Virus record (IMG/VR): IMGVR_UViG_3300036770_003454
Span: 62,001-126,000 of that record
Direction: 5' to 3' (one strand)
Source: a virus
DNA: 64,000 bases
The translations under genes and the position numbers were made by a program. The notes below the pieces were generated by a model, which searched no databases, was not told the origin of the DNA, and saw only the letters and a list, made by a program, of their open reading frames with translations. Below, in pieces: positions 28,827-37,729 of the stretch (its first letter is position 1; each line of letters opens with the position of its first letter).

Positions 28827-29264
28827 TTATCCCTTTTGTACTGCTTTTAACATCCAAGCATGTTTTTTATGTGCATCTATTCTATCTTGTAGAAAGTTTG
28901 CTAATCCGAGTTGCTTTGTTCTTTCTGCTTCTGTATAAGCAAGTTCTAAATCTATCAATAAAGATTCGTTATCTTTTGCCAATCTTTGACACATGATAAC
29001 AGCAGATGGAACTGATGTTTCGTCCATGATTGTTGACAATTCAGAGAATCTTTTCAATGAACCTGGAGCATATGAATCTAATGCACGAATTTGTTCCGCA
29101 ATTACATCAATCGAACCGTGAACTTCTTCATACAAATTACCAAAGAATTCGTGGTATTGAGGAAAATTTACTCCTTCAACATTCCAATGATAATTTTGTG
29201 CTTTAAGATAAAAAGCAAATGAAGAAGCAAGCACAACTTTCATTTTATTGATTAATTCTTCCAT
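28827..29264 (-). CDS. dps: Dps-like ferritin-fold protein
   Basis: The 145-aa four-helix protein has the Dps ferroxidase signature. AQNYHWNVEGVNFPQYHEFF at about residues 22-41 is followed by YEEVHGSIDVIAEQIRALDS, giving the conserved H, H/D and D/E ligands. The late helices (LEQ-like FLQDRIDAHKKHAWMLKAVQ) are also typical. Dps binds iron and protects DNA. Encoded within the virion gene cluster, it might be packaged with DNA or protect it late in infection. Confidence 0.85.
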   Translation of the reverse strand: MEELINKMKVVLASSFAFYLKAQNYHWNVEGVNFPQYHEFFGNLYEEVHGSIDVIAEQIRALDSYAPGSLKRFSELSTIMDETSVPSAVIMCQRLAKDNESLLIDLELAYTEAERTKQLGLANFLQDRIDAHKKHAWMLKAVQKG

Positions 29265-29265
29265 A

Positions 29266-31677
29266 TTATCCTCTTGCTGACATTGTTAATGTTCGTCTTG
29301 CATTTTGACGATTTCTCATGGATACTTGAGACATTCTTCTGCTCTTTGTTGCTGCTTTCACAAATTTTGCTGTATTACGAATACCACCAGCAACAGTTGA
29401 TCCTGGTCTTGGTTTTCTTATTGGTCCTGGTCCACGTGTTGCAACATTGTGTTTTGCTGTTGGTCTTTTTATAGTAACTTTTCTTCCAGGAGGTGCAGAT
29501 CTTTTCTTTTCTTGAAATCTAACTGTTCTTCTTGTAGTTTGTCCAGCACCTATTCTTGGAACTGCCTCACACAATACTTCTTCTTTTATTGTTTGTTTGA
29601 TAGTATCAGTAATTTTCTTTTTCTTGTCATCAATTGGTAATTGTCCTGGAGTATGTTCAATATAGTTCTTAGTGAGTTCTGTGGTTCCCATATCTCCTGC
29701 TCCCCCTTCTTCTCTCAACCCAATTCCTTTCAATAATCTGTGAACTATAGAATTTTTTAAATCTCTGTGGTGTTGCATTTGTTTTAAATATGATTCTTCG
29801 GCACTGTGTCTTTTCAACCAACCAAATTGATCGTTTGGTTGAATGTTTGATTTTGCTTCTTTATATTCTGCTTTAATCAGTTGTTTTCCTTTTTTTGGGT
29901 TGTATTGTTCGCCTGATTTTTTAATATCTTTTACATATGCCCAAAAAGGAGAAGTTGGTCCAGTTTCTTTTTTAGTTTCTTCTGGTTTTGAAGTGTATCC
30001 TGGTCTATTAAAAGCAGATGCAATTCTTTCTCTTGGAGTATCTTCTTTTGGTTTCATAGGTGGATCTGGTTGTTTTTCTGCTTTTTTTTCAGATGCTTTT
30101 CTTTTTCTTGCTGCTGCTAAAGTTCTTAAAAGTTCTCTTTCACGTGCTGCCTTTGGTCCTTTTACAGAACTCAATCTTTTATATTCACCCTTTAATGATC
30201 TTCTTGCTTCTGTTATTGCTTGTCCTGGTGTAGAAACATAAGAAGGAGATGTGCTATCATCAGCATAAGGATTTGATCCAGGTGTCATCATTTGAACTGT
30301 TTGTGGAATTGTTTTTTTATCCATTTTCTTTTTTGCTTCTTCTATTAGTTCATATGCTTCTTTAACTGTTTCGTCCCTTGAATCCATATAGTCAGCAAGA
30401 GTATCAATATAGTCTGCTGCTTTAGTCAGTTTAGACTGTACCCATGCTTCTAATTCTCCCTCACCATCAAGATGCTTCATCAGTCTTTCAATGCCTCTCA
30501 TTGCTGTTCGCAATTCGTTTCTGGCCATTTCATGTTCATAATCTTCATTCAAGGATTTCCATCCACCACCTTTAGATTTATACCATTTTGCTGCCCAACC
30601 ATTCGCATAGGCAGAATTTCCTGTAATGGTTATAAATCCATTTTGTACCATTACCCAAGTTTGATTTTCTGTTGTTGGGCACCAAACATCTTCAGACCCC
30701 GCATCTTCTATAATTAGGTTTTGTGTGTTATGGTATTTTTTATTTCTAATTATAGATGCTCCAGATATACTTTCTGTTTTTTCATAAAAACTGATATGAT
30801 AACCGTTAAGATACGCAGCAAACAACGCAGACCAAAAATGATCATCGTTTTTTTGAGTAAATCCAAAAGTATGTCTATCTTTGATTTTTGATGATCCCCC
30901 AACATCATGCCCATCATATATAATAGAAGATGCCAAGAAAACTTCTCTCGTTTCTTTAGACCAAGATAAAACTTTAGATACCCAATTATCCTTTTTAGAC
31001 CAATTTTCCTCTAAAAATTTATTTTCTTCGTTCTCTAAAACTGCTCCTGTGACAATTCTCATTCTTTTATGTATATCTTTAGTTTCTACCAAAGATACTT
31101 GATCATAAGCAGTTCCGGTCTTGACAACCCATTTATGATTTTCTGTTGCTTTAATACAAAATCCGGTTGATTTATATATTTTTTTCAAAGGAGCATTTTC
31201 ATAAAAATGTAGATTTGTTATTGGACCCCATTCCAACACATCTTTATTAATATTGTATGTAAGTATTTCTTCTCCTATAGAAAGTTCATCAAAAGATTTC
31301 AATCCTTCTCTAGTAATTGCTTGACTGTCCATTGGCACACAAGGATATATCTTAAACTTTTTCTTTGCTTGTGCTTTTGCTTGTGCCCATAGTTTAGGAT
31401 TTGTGGGTACATTCTTTTCCAAAAGAACTTCTTCGTTATGAGTTTTCACGAATTTTGCCTTTCCTTTTCTTTCAGCATTTGGATCTTCTCTTCTTTTTCT
31501 TCTTGCTGCTGATGCTCTTCTTTTTTCACCTAAAGCATGTGCTTCTGCCCTAGGCAAACATTTTGGTTTGCCTTCTCCTGGTTCTTTGGCACAATCACCT
31601 TTAATCTTCCCTTTGGTGTCAAAACGAACCCATTTTTCCTTAAACCATTTTCTTAAGTCTTCGTTTATGTCAGTCAT
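29266..31677 (-). CDS. DUF5872-type virion protein split by an intein
   Basis: The start MTDINEDLRKWFKEKW at 31677 overlaps the upstream stop. The N-extein has the DUF5872 pattern (KGDCAKEPGEGKPKCLPRAE, RRKRREDPN). Splicing removes residues 113-354 of this reading and joins KFKIYP to SAYANGWAAKWYKSKGG, a junction known intact in other phage proteins. The C-extein is long, charged, and ends very basic (IRNTAKFVKAATKSRRMSQV). The mature product would be 561 aa. It sits in the virion operon between dps and another large basic protein. Confidence 0.85.
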   Translation of the reverse strand: MTDINEDLRKWFKEKWVRFDTKGKIKGDCAKEPGEGKPKCLPRAEAHALGEKRRASAARRKRREDPNAERKGKAKFVKTHNEEVLLEKNVPTNPKLWAQAKAQAKKKFKIYPCVPMDSQAITREGLKSFDELSIGEEILTYNINKDVLEWGPITNLHFYENAPLKKIYKSTGFCIKATENHKWVVKTGTAYDQVSLVETKDIHKRMRIVTGAVLENEENKFLEENWSKKDNWVSKVLSWSKETREVFLASSIIYDGHDVGGSSKIKDRHTFGFTQKNDDHFWSALFAAYLNGYHISFYEKTESISGASIIRNKKYHNTQNLIIEDAGSEDVWCPTTENQTWVMVQNGFITITGNSAYANGWAAKWYKSKGGGWKSLNEDYEHEMARNELRTAMRGIERLMKHLDGEGELEAWVQSKLTKAADYIDTLADYMDSRDETVKEAYELIEEAKKKMDKKTIPQTVQMMTPGSNPYADDSTSPSYVSTPGQAITEARRSLKGEYKRLSSVKGPKAARERELLRTLAAARKRKASEKKAEKQPDPPMKPKEDTPRERIASAFNRPGYTSKPEETKKETGPTSPFWAYVKDIKKSGEQYNPKKGKQLIKAEYKEAKSNIQPNDQFGWLKRHSAEESYLKQMQHHRDLKNSIVHRLLKGIGLREEGGAGDMGTTELTKNYIEHTPGQLPIDDKKKKITDTIKQTIKEEVLCEAVPRIGAGQTTRRTVRFQEKKRSAPPGRKVTIKRPTAKHNVATRGPGPIRKPRPGSTVAGGIRNTAKFVKAATKSRRMSQVSMRNRQNARRTLTMSARG
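30616..31341 (-). mobile_element. Intein (242 aa) with possibly decayed LAGLIDADG domain
   Basis: Cys1 starts block A (CVPMDSQAITREGLKSFDEL). Block B has TENHKW. C-terminal blocks F/G are VWCPTTENQTWVMVQNGFIT then ITGN, with Ser as +1. The penultimate residue is Gly rather than His. Between blocks, VFLASSIIYDGHD resembles one degenerate LAGLIDADG motif, so homing activity is doubtful. Confidence 0.88.
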
Positions 31678-32836
31678 TTTTCTCAACTGCCATTTTGACT
31701 CTTTGATAAATGGAAGAATCTTTTGTTACAACATCCATAAGTTCATCTAATACATCCATAATCATTTCTCTATAGGCAGCAATTTTAGAATTCTTTCTAA
31801 TGTCAGACATTGCTTTTTTATATTGTAGATACTTATTTTTATCTACAAGACCAACTGCCATTAGTTTATTGAATTTGGACATATCATCTTCAAGGATTAC
31901 TTCTGCAAATGTAAGGATTTCAACTTCATCTGTCATAAGTTTATTTCTATATCCAACTTGAGTATCAGCTCCAGTTATTGATTCTGGTCCGGTTGCTGTT
32001 CTTCCTCTTCTAACAGATTTCTTAGCAGATTTTCCGGAAACACCACGAATCATTTGGGCAATTGTCCAATTATCTGCATCCGCTGCATCAAATCCTTTAA
32101 GATGTTTTTTTGATTTGCGAACATTTCTCCAAGCAGTTCTTGCTTCTGCTTCTGGCGAAGCAAATCTTTGTTGTCTGGAATATTGTCCTCTTTTTCTTTT
32201 ATGAATATTTCTTTCAGATTGTGCTTTTCTTCTTAATAGCTCTAATCTGGATATTTCATCCAATTGTTCTGTTTGCTCATTAATTAAAAAATCGATCGCA
32301 GTTTTCTTGTTTGTCGTGATTAATGTTTCGCCGTCTGCTTTGCGTTCTGCCCGATACTTGGTTACGGTTCTCGTTGGTATTTTAGCATGGGTCCCTGATA
32401 TTTTCATAATATCACCAACGTGGTCACCATTGTTATTGTGTACCTTTTCTTCATTTTGTAAATGTGGAACTGTTGGTTCTCCATGTTTGCCTTTTAATGC
32501 TTGAAATCTTTTATATTCTGCCATACGAACTACAGGAACCAATCGCATAGCAAGTCTTTTAATTGCTTTGCCTTTTTCATCGATTAGTTTATCAATTTGA
32601 ATTTTTTGTGTGGGAGAAAGTGATTGATAGTGAGCACCTTGTTGTCCAGCAAACTTAATGCGAAACATTTTTCTTGCCAATTTTTGTGCTCTGGCATATA
32701 TTACATTTTCATCAGCAAGACGTTTTCTTTTGATTGCTCTTTGTCTTACTAATTTAGGTTCAATGCGTCTTAATTGCTGTGCTCTTTTTCTGCGTTGAGC
32801 AATAGACATAACCTTTTCTACAACTAAATCTTTCAT
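31670..32836 (-). CDS. Basic virion-cluster protein, 388 aa
   Basis: Starts MKDLVVEKVMSIAQRRKRAQ with an extended Arg/Lys-rich helical region to about residue 75. A middle portion follows (HVGDIMKISGTHAKIPTRTV, RRKAQSERNIHKRKRGQYSR) and a helical C-terminus (FNKLMAVGLVDKNKYLQYKK). T4-like marine phages have similar SxAQRRKRAxxxRR proteins annotated as structural. Its four-base to eight-base overlap couples it to the intein gene. A late promoter box lies upstream. Confidence 0.65.
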   Translation of the reverse strand: MKDLVVEKVMSIAQRRKRAQQLRRIEPKLVRQRAIKRKRLADENVIYARAQKLARKMFRIKFAGQQGAHYQSLSPTQKIQIDKLIDEKGKAIKRLAMRLVPVVRMAEYKRFQALKGKHGEPTVPHLQNEEKVHNNNGDHVGDIMKISGTHAKIPTRTVTKYRAERKADGETLITTNKKTAIDFLINEQTEQLDEISRLELLRRKAQSERNIHKRKRGQYSRQQRFASPEAEARTAWRNVRKSKKHLKGFDAADADNWTIAQMIRGVSGKSAKKSVRRGRTATGPESITGADTQVGYRNKLMTDEVEILTFAEVILEDDMSKFNKLMAVGLVDKNKYLQYKKAMSDIRKNSKIAAYREMIMDVLDELMDVVTKDSSIYQRVKMAVEKND

Positions 32837-32855
32837 GAAAATGCCTTTTATTTAT

Positions 32856-32863
32856 TATTTATA
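32856..32863 (-). promoter_or_regulatory. T4-type late promoter box
   Basis: TATAAATA on the minus strand, 20 bases before the 32836 start, directly after the stop of the 32864-34165 gene. Confidence 0.6.
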
Positions 32864-34165
32864 TTAAGTTATTTCTTCCCAATCTATAGCACCTGATGCA
32901 TCATCTCCAGCAGTTCCTGCCATGCCAGCAAGAGTCAATATCTCAGGGGTATTTGTCAAACCATTTCTTCGTAATTGAAATTTAAATAAATCATCTTTAC
33001 CAAGTTGAATAATAGATGATGATTGATTTGTTACTCCCACAAATCCTTGTTGAATAACATCACCACCAGTTATTGTATTTGCTACCATATTATATTCTAC
33101 AGGAGAATCATTAGCAGCAGATGTAAAATCAGTATTACCACCTAAAGTGCCACCTGAAATTAATCCAAATTTTATTCTTCCGGTATTTCCTTCTCCTAAG
33201 AAAGATATATTTGTTGGAATAACAATTGAATCAATTTGGGATGATTTTAATCTAATAGATACGATAGGATACCATATTCCTGCTGTTGCCATATTAAAAT
33301 TGCTATTTGCTGGGGTGCCTATTGATCTAGGTCTGCCCTTCAATTCATAACCACCTTCAGAAATAACTGAAGAACAAACTTGTTTCAATGTTGATGAAGT
33401 TGTTGTATTTGCAATATTTTTTATTTCAAATCTAACGGGCAAACATGCTGTTGTCATATATGGTCCATCAGAAATATTAGCATGATGAAATGAATGACAA
33501 TGAATTAATTGACCATTTATGATAAAACCACATCTAACTGATCCAAGACCCAACCATTCAATATCTATAAACATGATTTGACCTTTGGTAATATCTAAAG
33601 TCAACCCAGATGGTCCTGTGCCGTCTAATTTATCATAATTCCATTCTGACTGTGATGCTTTATTATCAGTAGGAGTATTAGTTGAATTGCTTCTTTTAAC
33701 AAAAGATAATGTTGAATTTTCTAATTCAAGAAAAATACCATTTCTATCATCAAAATAACCTGTTCTCTGTCTCAATCCGTCTTGTGCAGGATTCATAACG
33801 AATGTTTGAAGAACTTGTAAACTTTTTCCAGGTTGATATGCAAAAACTCTTTTTGACTCACGAACAACTTGTGCATTATTAGCAGTATCTACAGTCATAG
33901 AAAATGCAGCAGTATTTGCATTAAATGTATATGTACCACCAGCAGTATTTGCAGTATCAAATTTACCATTTGGATCATATCTATGATATGAATCAAATAG
34001 TGTTAATGGTGTAGATACTCTTGCTCTACCAAAAGCATCTACTGTTGTTCCTGTTGGATTAGCAGCACCAACAAGATTACCATATTGGTCTGCAAGCATT
34101 ACTACTTCAAATACTGTTTTTCCATCATTTAAGTATTGGTGGGTATCTTTTCTAAATTGTGCCAT
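32864..34165 (-). CDS. Virion structural protein, 433 aa
   Basis: Starts MAQFRKDTHQYLNDGKTVFE; residues 45-60 have DAFGRARVSTPLTLFDSYHR, a signature seen in tail or head-surface proteins of T4-like marine phages. The rest is beta-rich with QRTGYFDDRNGIFLELEN and VRCGFIINGQLIHCHSFHHA. It probably forms an exposed virion component such as a fibre or decoration. Shares one base with the HAD-like gene. Confidence 0.75.
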   Translation of the reverse strand: MAQFRKDTHQYLNDGKTVFEVVMLADQYGNLVGAANPTGTTVDAFGRARVSTPLTLFDSYHRYDPNGKFDTANTAGGTYTFNANTAAFSMTVDTANNAQVVRESKRVFAYQPGKSLQVLQTFVMNPAQDGLRQRTGYFDDRNGIFLELENSTLSFVKRSNSTNTPTDNKASQSEWNYDKLDGTGPSGLTLDITKGQIMFIDIEWLGLGSVRCGFIINGQLIHCHSFHHANISDGPYMTTACLPVRFEIKNIANTTTSSTLKQVCSSVISEGGYELKGRPRSIGTPANSNFNMATAGIWYPIVSIRLKSSQIDSIVIPTNISFLGEGNTGRIKFGLISGGTLGGNTDFTSAANDSPVEYNMVANTITGGDVIQQGFVGVTNQSSSIIQLGKDDLFKFQLRRNGLTNTPEILTLAGMAGTAGDDASGAIDWEEIT

Positions 34166-34872
34166 TATGATACTCTCTTAACTTTTCCTTTGGTGAAGTG
34201 TATACCAACAAATTCTTTATCTGTGTGATGATCTCTAAGAGATTTTCCGCCCAACTCTTCAAGGGGGGTTGTGTGAATATCATCAACATTTGCTTTATGG
34301 TCATCGTATCCAACGATTTTTTTAACTCCAGATAAACCAAACTTTGGTTCTGTCAATATGCGATGCAACATTCTTGCTTTATTAATGTGTGTTGGGTTTT
34401 TGCCGTAATTTCCTGCTCTGTGTAAATGGAAATTAGGATGTGAAGTATCCAATCCCATTTGTTTCAAAGATCCCAATAGAATTTCTGGATTTTCTAAATC
34501 ACTTCTTGCGGTGATGATATGAACATGATGTCCGTTATCTAATAATCTTTGTGCGTGGTTAATCATTTTTCTGATTGGGTGTGCAGAGTTAGCAAACACC
34601 TTTGGATCTTTAAATTCTTTGAAGTCATAACTATGTCCTGGTTTTAGATTGTCTCCCTTGACATGAGTATTAAATTCAGAGGTGGATAGAGTTTCCACTC
34701 TGTTTCCTTTTTCATCATTTACATGAACCTTTGCTCCTTTTTCTGGGTCATGTTTGACCAGTGTGTCGTCCAGATCAAACCAACTTACAAATTTTTTTCC
34801 TCCATACAGTTTTTTCATTATGGATTTTAGTAGTTGTTCGTCTAATTGAATGAATGATTTAAATGGTAACAT
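34165..34872 (-). CDS. HAD-family phosphatase-like protein with capsid-targeting-like N-terminus
   Basis: A 235-aa protein. After MLPFKSFIQLDEQ it has the HAD motif I WFDLDDTLVKHD (nucleophile and acid/base Asp), motif II HIITARSD, and motif III/IV KKIVGYDDHKANVD. The substrate could be a nucleotide or a phosphorylated end. The N-terminal M..FK.FI matches four other proteins in this window and resembles the T4 capsid-targeting sequence. Confidence 0.78.
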   Translation of the reverse strand: MLPFKSFIQLDEQLLKSIMKKLYGGKKFVSWFDLDDTLVKHDPEKGAKVHVNDEKGNRVETLSTSEFNTHVKGDNLKPGHSYDFKEFKDPKVFANSAHPIRKMINHAQRLLDNGHHVHIITARSDLENPEILLGSLKQMGLDTSHPNFHLHRAGNYGKNPTHINKARMLHRILTEPKFGLSGVKKIVGYDDHKANVDDIHTTPLEELGGKSLRDHHTDKEFVGIHFTKGKVKRVS

Positions 34873-35906
34873 TATTCTTCTTTCTTAAATTGTCCCAGTT
34901 TTACATTAAATTGTAATGAACCCCATGGACCTTTTGTAGACCGGTGTTCTACATAAAATAGAGGTATTTTTCGTCCATCTTCATGATGCGTATGATATTG
35001 TATAACTCCGTTTCCATGTTGGGTAGCAGACAATCTTGTAGCAGAATTGATCCTTTTTCTCATTGTTCCTCTGCCATGAAGAATTGCTTCACCCTGTCCT
35101 TGATTTCTATGTGGCAAAACAGTATAATATGGTATATCCGATTCTGGTTTTAATAAAGAATGAAGATATTTTCTTTGTTGATCTATTGAATTTGCACCAT
35201 TGAAATTCTTTGTTATTTTATCAACAATGCCTTTTCTTGTTTCTAAATAAGAAGATCTTTTGCTTTCTTTATTTTCTTTTGTCTTGTTTGAACCAAGTTC
35301 TCTGGTTCTTGCAGAATTATAATCAGCATACGCATGAGATGCTATTCCAGTCGTGTCCTCTGATGAATGCCTGCGAGCCCCAAGATTGTTGTATGTTCCA
35401 AAATCTTTTTCTGATCCTTTCAACGATGCTCCATGAAAAGAACCGGTTCTTAGTTTAAACATTAAATCGTGTGGATATCTTCTAGCACTAAAAGAACTGT
35501 CAGGGGTTCTTCCTATTAAACTAAATAAATGTCTAGCATTTTTTACATGCCTTACTTCAGATACATCTTGTAAAGTAAAATCTTTTTCCTTAGACCTTTT
35601 TTCAGACAATTTATCTATTAATAATTTTGAAGATTTTTTTGCTAAAGAATCTTGAGAATCCAACCTGTCTTTTAAATGAGGATTGTTTGCTCTGATCGTG
35701 TCCAATTTTGTTTTTAAATCTTCAATGTGATCTAAATATTCTGGATGTTGATTTGGATGACTTAATGAATTGTGAGTGTGCACAACCGTGGCCATTTCAA
35801 AATAATCGGAAACAGTTTTGTTTACTCTGCTTCCTTTTTTTCTTGCTTTTTCTCTGCGAAAGTATCTTCCATAAGACTCATTTATAAAGGTTTTAAATCT
35901 CATCAT
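34872..35906 (-). CDS. Unknown protein with capsid-targeting-like N-terminus
   Basis: A 344-aa protein starting MMRFKTFINESYGRYFRREK; FINE fits a T4 prohead-protease site (I-x-E). The protein is very basic and His-rich (HTHNSLSHPNQHPEYLDHIE; RRHSSEDTTGIASHAYADYN). The C-terminal part (YTVLPHRNQGQGEAILHGRG, PLFYVEHRSTKGPWGSLQFN) may be an enzyme-like or lysis-effector domain. No family recognised. Confidence 0.65.
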   Translation of the reverse strand: MMRFKTFINESYGRYFRREKARKKGSRVNKTVSDYFEMATVVHTHNSLSHPNQHPEYLDHIEDLKTKLDTIRANNPHLKDRLDSQDSLAKKSSKLLIDKLSEKRSKEKDFTLQDVSEVRHVKNARHLFSLIGRTPDSSFSARRYPHDLMFKLRTGSFHGASLKGSEKDFGTYNNLGARRHSSEDTTGIASHAYADYNSARTRELGSNKTKENKESKRSSYLETRKGIVDKITKNFNGANSIDQQRKYLHSLLKPESDIPYYTVLPHRNQGQGEAILHGRGTMRKRINSATRLSATQHGNGVIQYHTHHEDGRKIPLFYVEHRSTKGPWGSLQFNVKLGQFKKEE

Positions 35907-36439
35907 TCCTTAATCCAGTCCGGTGGTGATCTGTTGGTCCATGCGTGCAAATGCACTTTACCATATTTATAATAATTCATATACGACTTCAAACTGTTAC
36001 CTTTCACAATATACTGCTCATCCATAGCAGGAGTTGGTTCACTAAATCCACCAAACTTAATGCTCTTTGGCAACTCCGATAATACATCTTTCATAGATGC
36101 ACATTTGTGAACTTTGCCATATCTGTGAGTATATTCATCCAACAATCCAACAAAATGCCAATACAACCACTGATAGTTAGCAGATGTTTCTCTACACCAA
36201 ATTGCACTTGGATGATTTGTGTGAGAAGCAAGATATAACTTGGTTTCTCTATCATCTCGTAATACCCACCGTTTCATTTTCCTTCCATTTTCATTTGGAA
36301 CAACTACCATATTACCATCTAATACTCTGTGTGCTGTAGATAATAGTTGTGCTGTTTCTTTTGTTTGAGAAACAACATGTCTATTGACCAACGTTTGTGC
36401 TGATAGTTTTGCATTTGGTGATAGATAAAAAATATTCAT
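35903..36439 (-). CDS. Conserved phage protein (HVV/AQLL/GKVHK family)
   Basis: The start MNIFYLSPNAKLSAQTLVNR at 36439 overlaps the stop of the HNH gene upstream. The 178-aa protein has RHVVSQTKETAQLLSTAHRV, HTNHPSAIWCRETSANYQWL and EYTHRYGKVHKC. This layout is recurrent in T4-like phage proteins of unknown function. A short relic of the same N-terminus lies upstream of the HNH gene at 37028-37120. Confidence 0.8.
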   Translation of the reverse strand: MNIFYLSPNAKLSAQTLVNRHVVSQTKETAQLLSTAHRVLDGNMVVVPNENGRKMKRWVLRDDRETKLYLASHTNHPSAIWCRETSANYQWLYWHFVGLLDEYTHRYGKVHKCASMKDVLSELPKSIKFGGFSEPTPAMDEQYIVKGNSLKSYMNYYKYGKVHLHAWTNRSPPDWIKE

Positions 36440-36984
36440 AGTTTGTCTTTCATTTTTTCTGCCCATTTTCCAAGCATAATCAATTCATCTAACGTTGCAT
36501 CTTTTTTTAATATATTTGCTTTTACTGACATAATTAAAATATTGTCTTTAATATAACCTTTAGTGTTGTCAATTCTATCAATACTGGGTGCGTTTATATG
36601 ATTTTTTCTATTTCCTGTTTCTAACTTAATGCCGAACACCGGACAATAATCCGGTATAACTATATCTTCAATAACTAAAGTATGTTCCAAATTACTATTT
36701 TTTGCTCTTTGCTTTGAGTTATTCAGCATAGATAAGGTCGGTTTATATTTCCAATCGTTTTTTCTTCTATCTCGTTCTATTTTTGCTTTTTTTGCAGAAC
36801 AAGATTTGCAATTTGACCTCCGACCTTTTTTGCTGTCTGTTTTGTCTATTAAAGAAAATTTATTTTCACGCAAATATTCTTTACATTTTTGGCATTGTAT
36901 TTTTGGTTTTGGATTCCCATACTTATTTTTGCCTGATCTTGCCATCTGTGGCATTTTTCTTGGTGGGGGGGTTTGAATTGTCAT
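36436..36984 (-). CDS. HNH-type homing endonuclease
   Basis: A 182-aa protein with two CxxC pairs (IQCQKCKEYL, SNCKSCSAKK), then YCPVFGIKLETG, then PSIDRIDNTKGYIKDNILIM and SVKANILKKDATLDELI. This is a common phage endonuclease layout. AAAGGAAAATTTT precedes the ATG. Near the start it holds a CCCCCCC run. It sits between the relic and the intact copy of a conserved gene. Confidence 0.8.
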   Translation of the reverse strand: MTIQTPPPRKMPQMARSGKNKYGNPKPKIQCQKCKEYLRENKFSLIDKTDSKKGRRSNCKSCSAKKAKIERDRRKNDWKYKPTLSMLNNSKQRAKNSNLEHTLVIEDIVIPDYCPVFGIKLETGNRKNHINAPSIDRIDNTKGYIKDNILIMSVKANILKKDATLDELIMLGKWAEKMKDKL

Positions 36985-37027
36985 AAAATTTTCCTTTGTG
37001 CAATTTCTGTTTTATTATTTAGTAAAT

Positions 37028-37120
37028 TTAGAAATTACACAAAATTATTTTTACTACATGACGATCTACCATCATTTGAGCAGCAATGATTGGATCGGTC
37101 GAAATATAAAAGATGTTCAC
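37028..37120 (-). pseudogene. 5' relic of the HVV/AQLL-family gene
   Basis: A GTG start with GGAG upstream gives MNIFYISTDPIIAAQMMVDR followed by HVVKIILCNF and a stop, 30 aa. It aligns with the first 25 residues of the intact gene at 35903-36439 (MNIFYLSPNAKLSAQTLVNR, HVV) and then breaks off. Divergent rather than identical, it looks like the 5' end of an older allele displaced by the HNH insertion. It might still be translated. Confidence 0.75.
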
Positions 37121-37319
37121 GGTCAATCTCCTTGTTGATGAAGGATCATAGCATAAAAAAATAGGGAAGTAAAGTTGCCTCTACTTCCCTTATCGGCAAT
37201 ACGATGCCTATTAAAAACAAAAATGTCGTGAACGAGAGGAACCCCACCTGTGGTCTCGTCACTTCCTTGCGTCTAAACTAAATAAACACTTGCCTCTTAT
37301 GGAAAACCATAAACACGAC
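37121..37319 (-). other. About 200-base intergenic segment
   Basis: Contains a terminator-like hairpin (37154-37190), a TATGAT box within it, and two very short ORFs that I do not support. A GTG-started 38-codon ORF has its AAGG too close to the start. No tRNA fold found. Confidence 0.4.
37154..37190 (-). terminator. Rho-independent terminator
   Basis: AGGGAAGTA, loop GAGGCAACTT, TACTTCCCT, then ATTTTTTTA on the minus strand. Confidence 0.8.
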
Positions 37320-37514
37320 TCATTGTTCACTATTTATAATTTTTACATTTTTGATAAAAAATTCTGGTGTAAATCCATCAAATCCACCTCCCGCATTAAG
37401 AAAACAACAATATTCAAATGCTTTCTTTTGAGTTTCAAAAGATTTAATACAATGTCCTGTTTGCTTTTCAATTACATTAAAAATTTTGTTTGTGCGAGAA
37501 ATATCATAATTCAT
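37320..37514 (-). CDS. Small conserved phage protein, 64 aa
   Basis: MNYDISRTNKIFNVIEKQTG then QKKAFEYCCFLNAGGGFDGF and TPEFFIKNV. The LN.G.GFDG.TP.FF ending is a recurrent motif in small phage proteins of unknown role. Its start shares one base with the upstream stop. Confidence 0.7.
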   Translation of the reverse strand: MNYDISRTNKIFNVIEKQTGHCIKSFETQKKAFEYCCFLNAGGGFDGFTPEFFIKNVKIINSEQ

Positions 37515-37729
37515 TAGATCACCCCTCTATAATTTTCCCATGCTTCTTCAGACATAACTAACCCAATCTCATTTTCAATATCTTTAATTTCTTTCATTAA
37601 AGATTCACACATATAATCTCTAATATCAATATCATACTTTGTAGATTCAGTTACAAATGCAAGAGCAGAATGCAAATTTTGCAACCTGATAATGGTTGAA
37701 TTAATAGAACGACTAAATGATACCATCAT
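37514..37729 (-). CDS. Small helical hypothetical protein, 71 aa
   Basis: MMVSFSRSINSTIIRLQNLH … MSEEAWENYRGVI. Helical and slightly acidic. It overlaps the helicase gene stop (GTATGA) so it is coupled to gene 41. Start could be either ATG. Unknown. Confidence 0.55.
   Translation of the reverse strand: MMVSFSRSINSTIIRLQNLHSALAFVTESTKYDIDIRDYMCESLMKEIKDIENEIGLVMSEEAWENYRGVI

Noticed and set aside
29843-30241. Plus-strand ORF within the intein gene (also 3394-3828, 37739-38164)
   Set aside because: Codon composition and position show these are antisense shadows of well-supported genes.
37200-37290. 38-codon hydrophobic ORF starting GTG
   Set aside because: AAGG lies too close to the GTG, the frame runs through the terminator hairpin, and no family similarity is visible.
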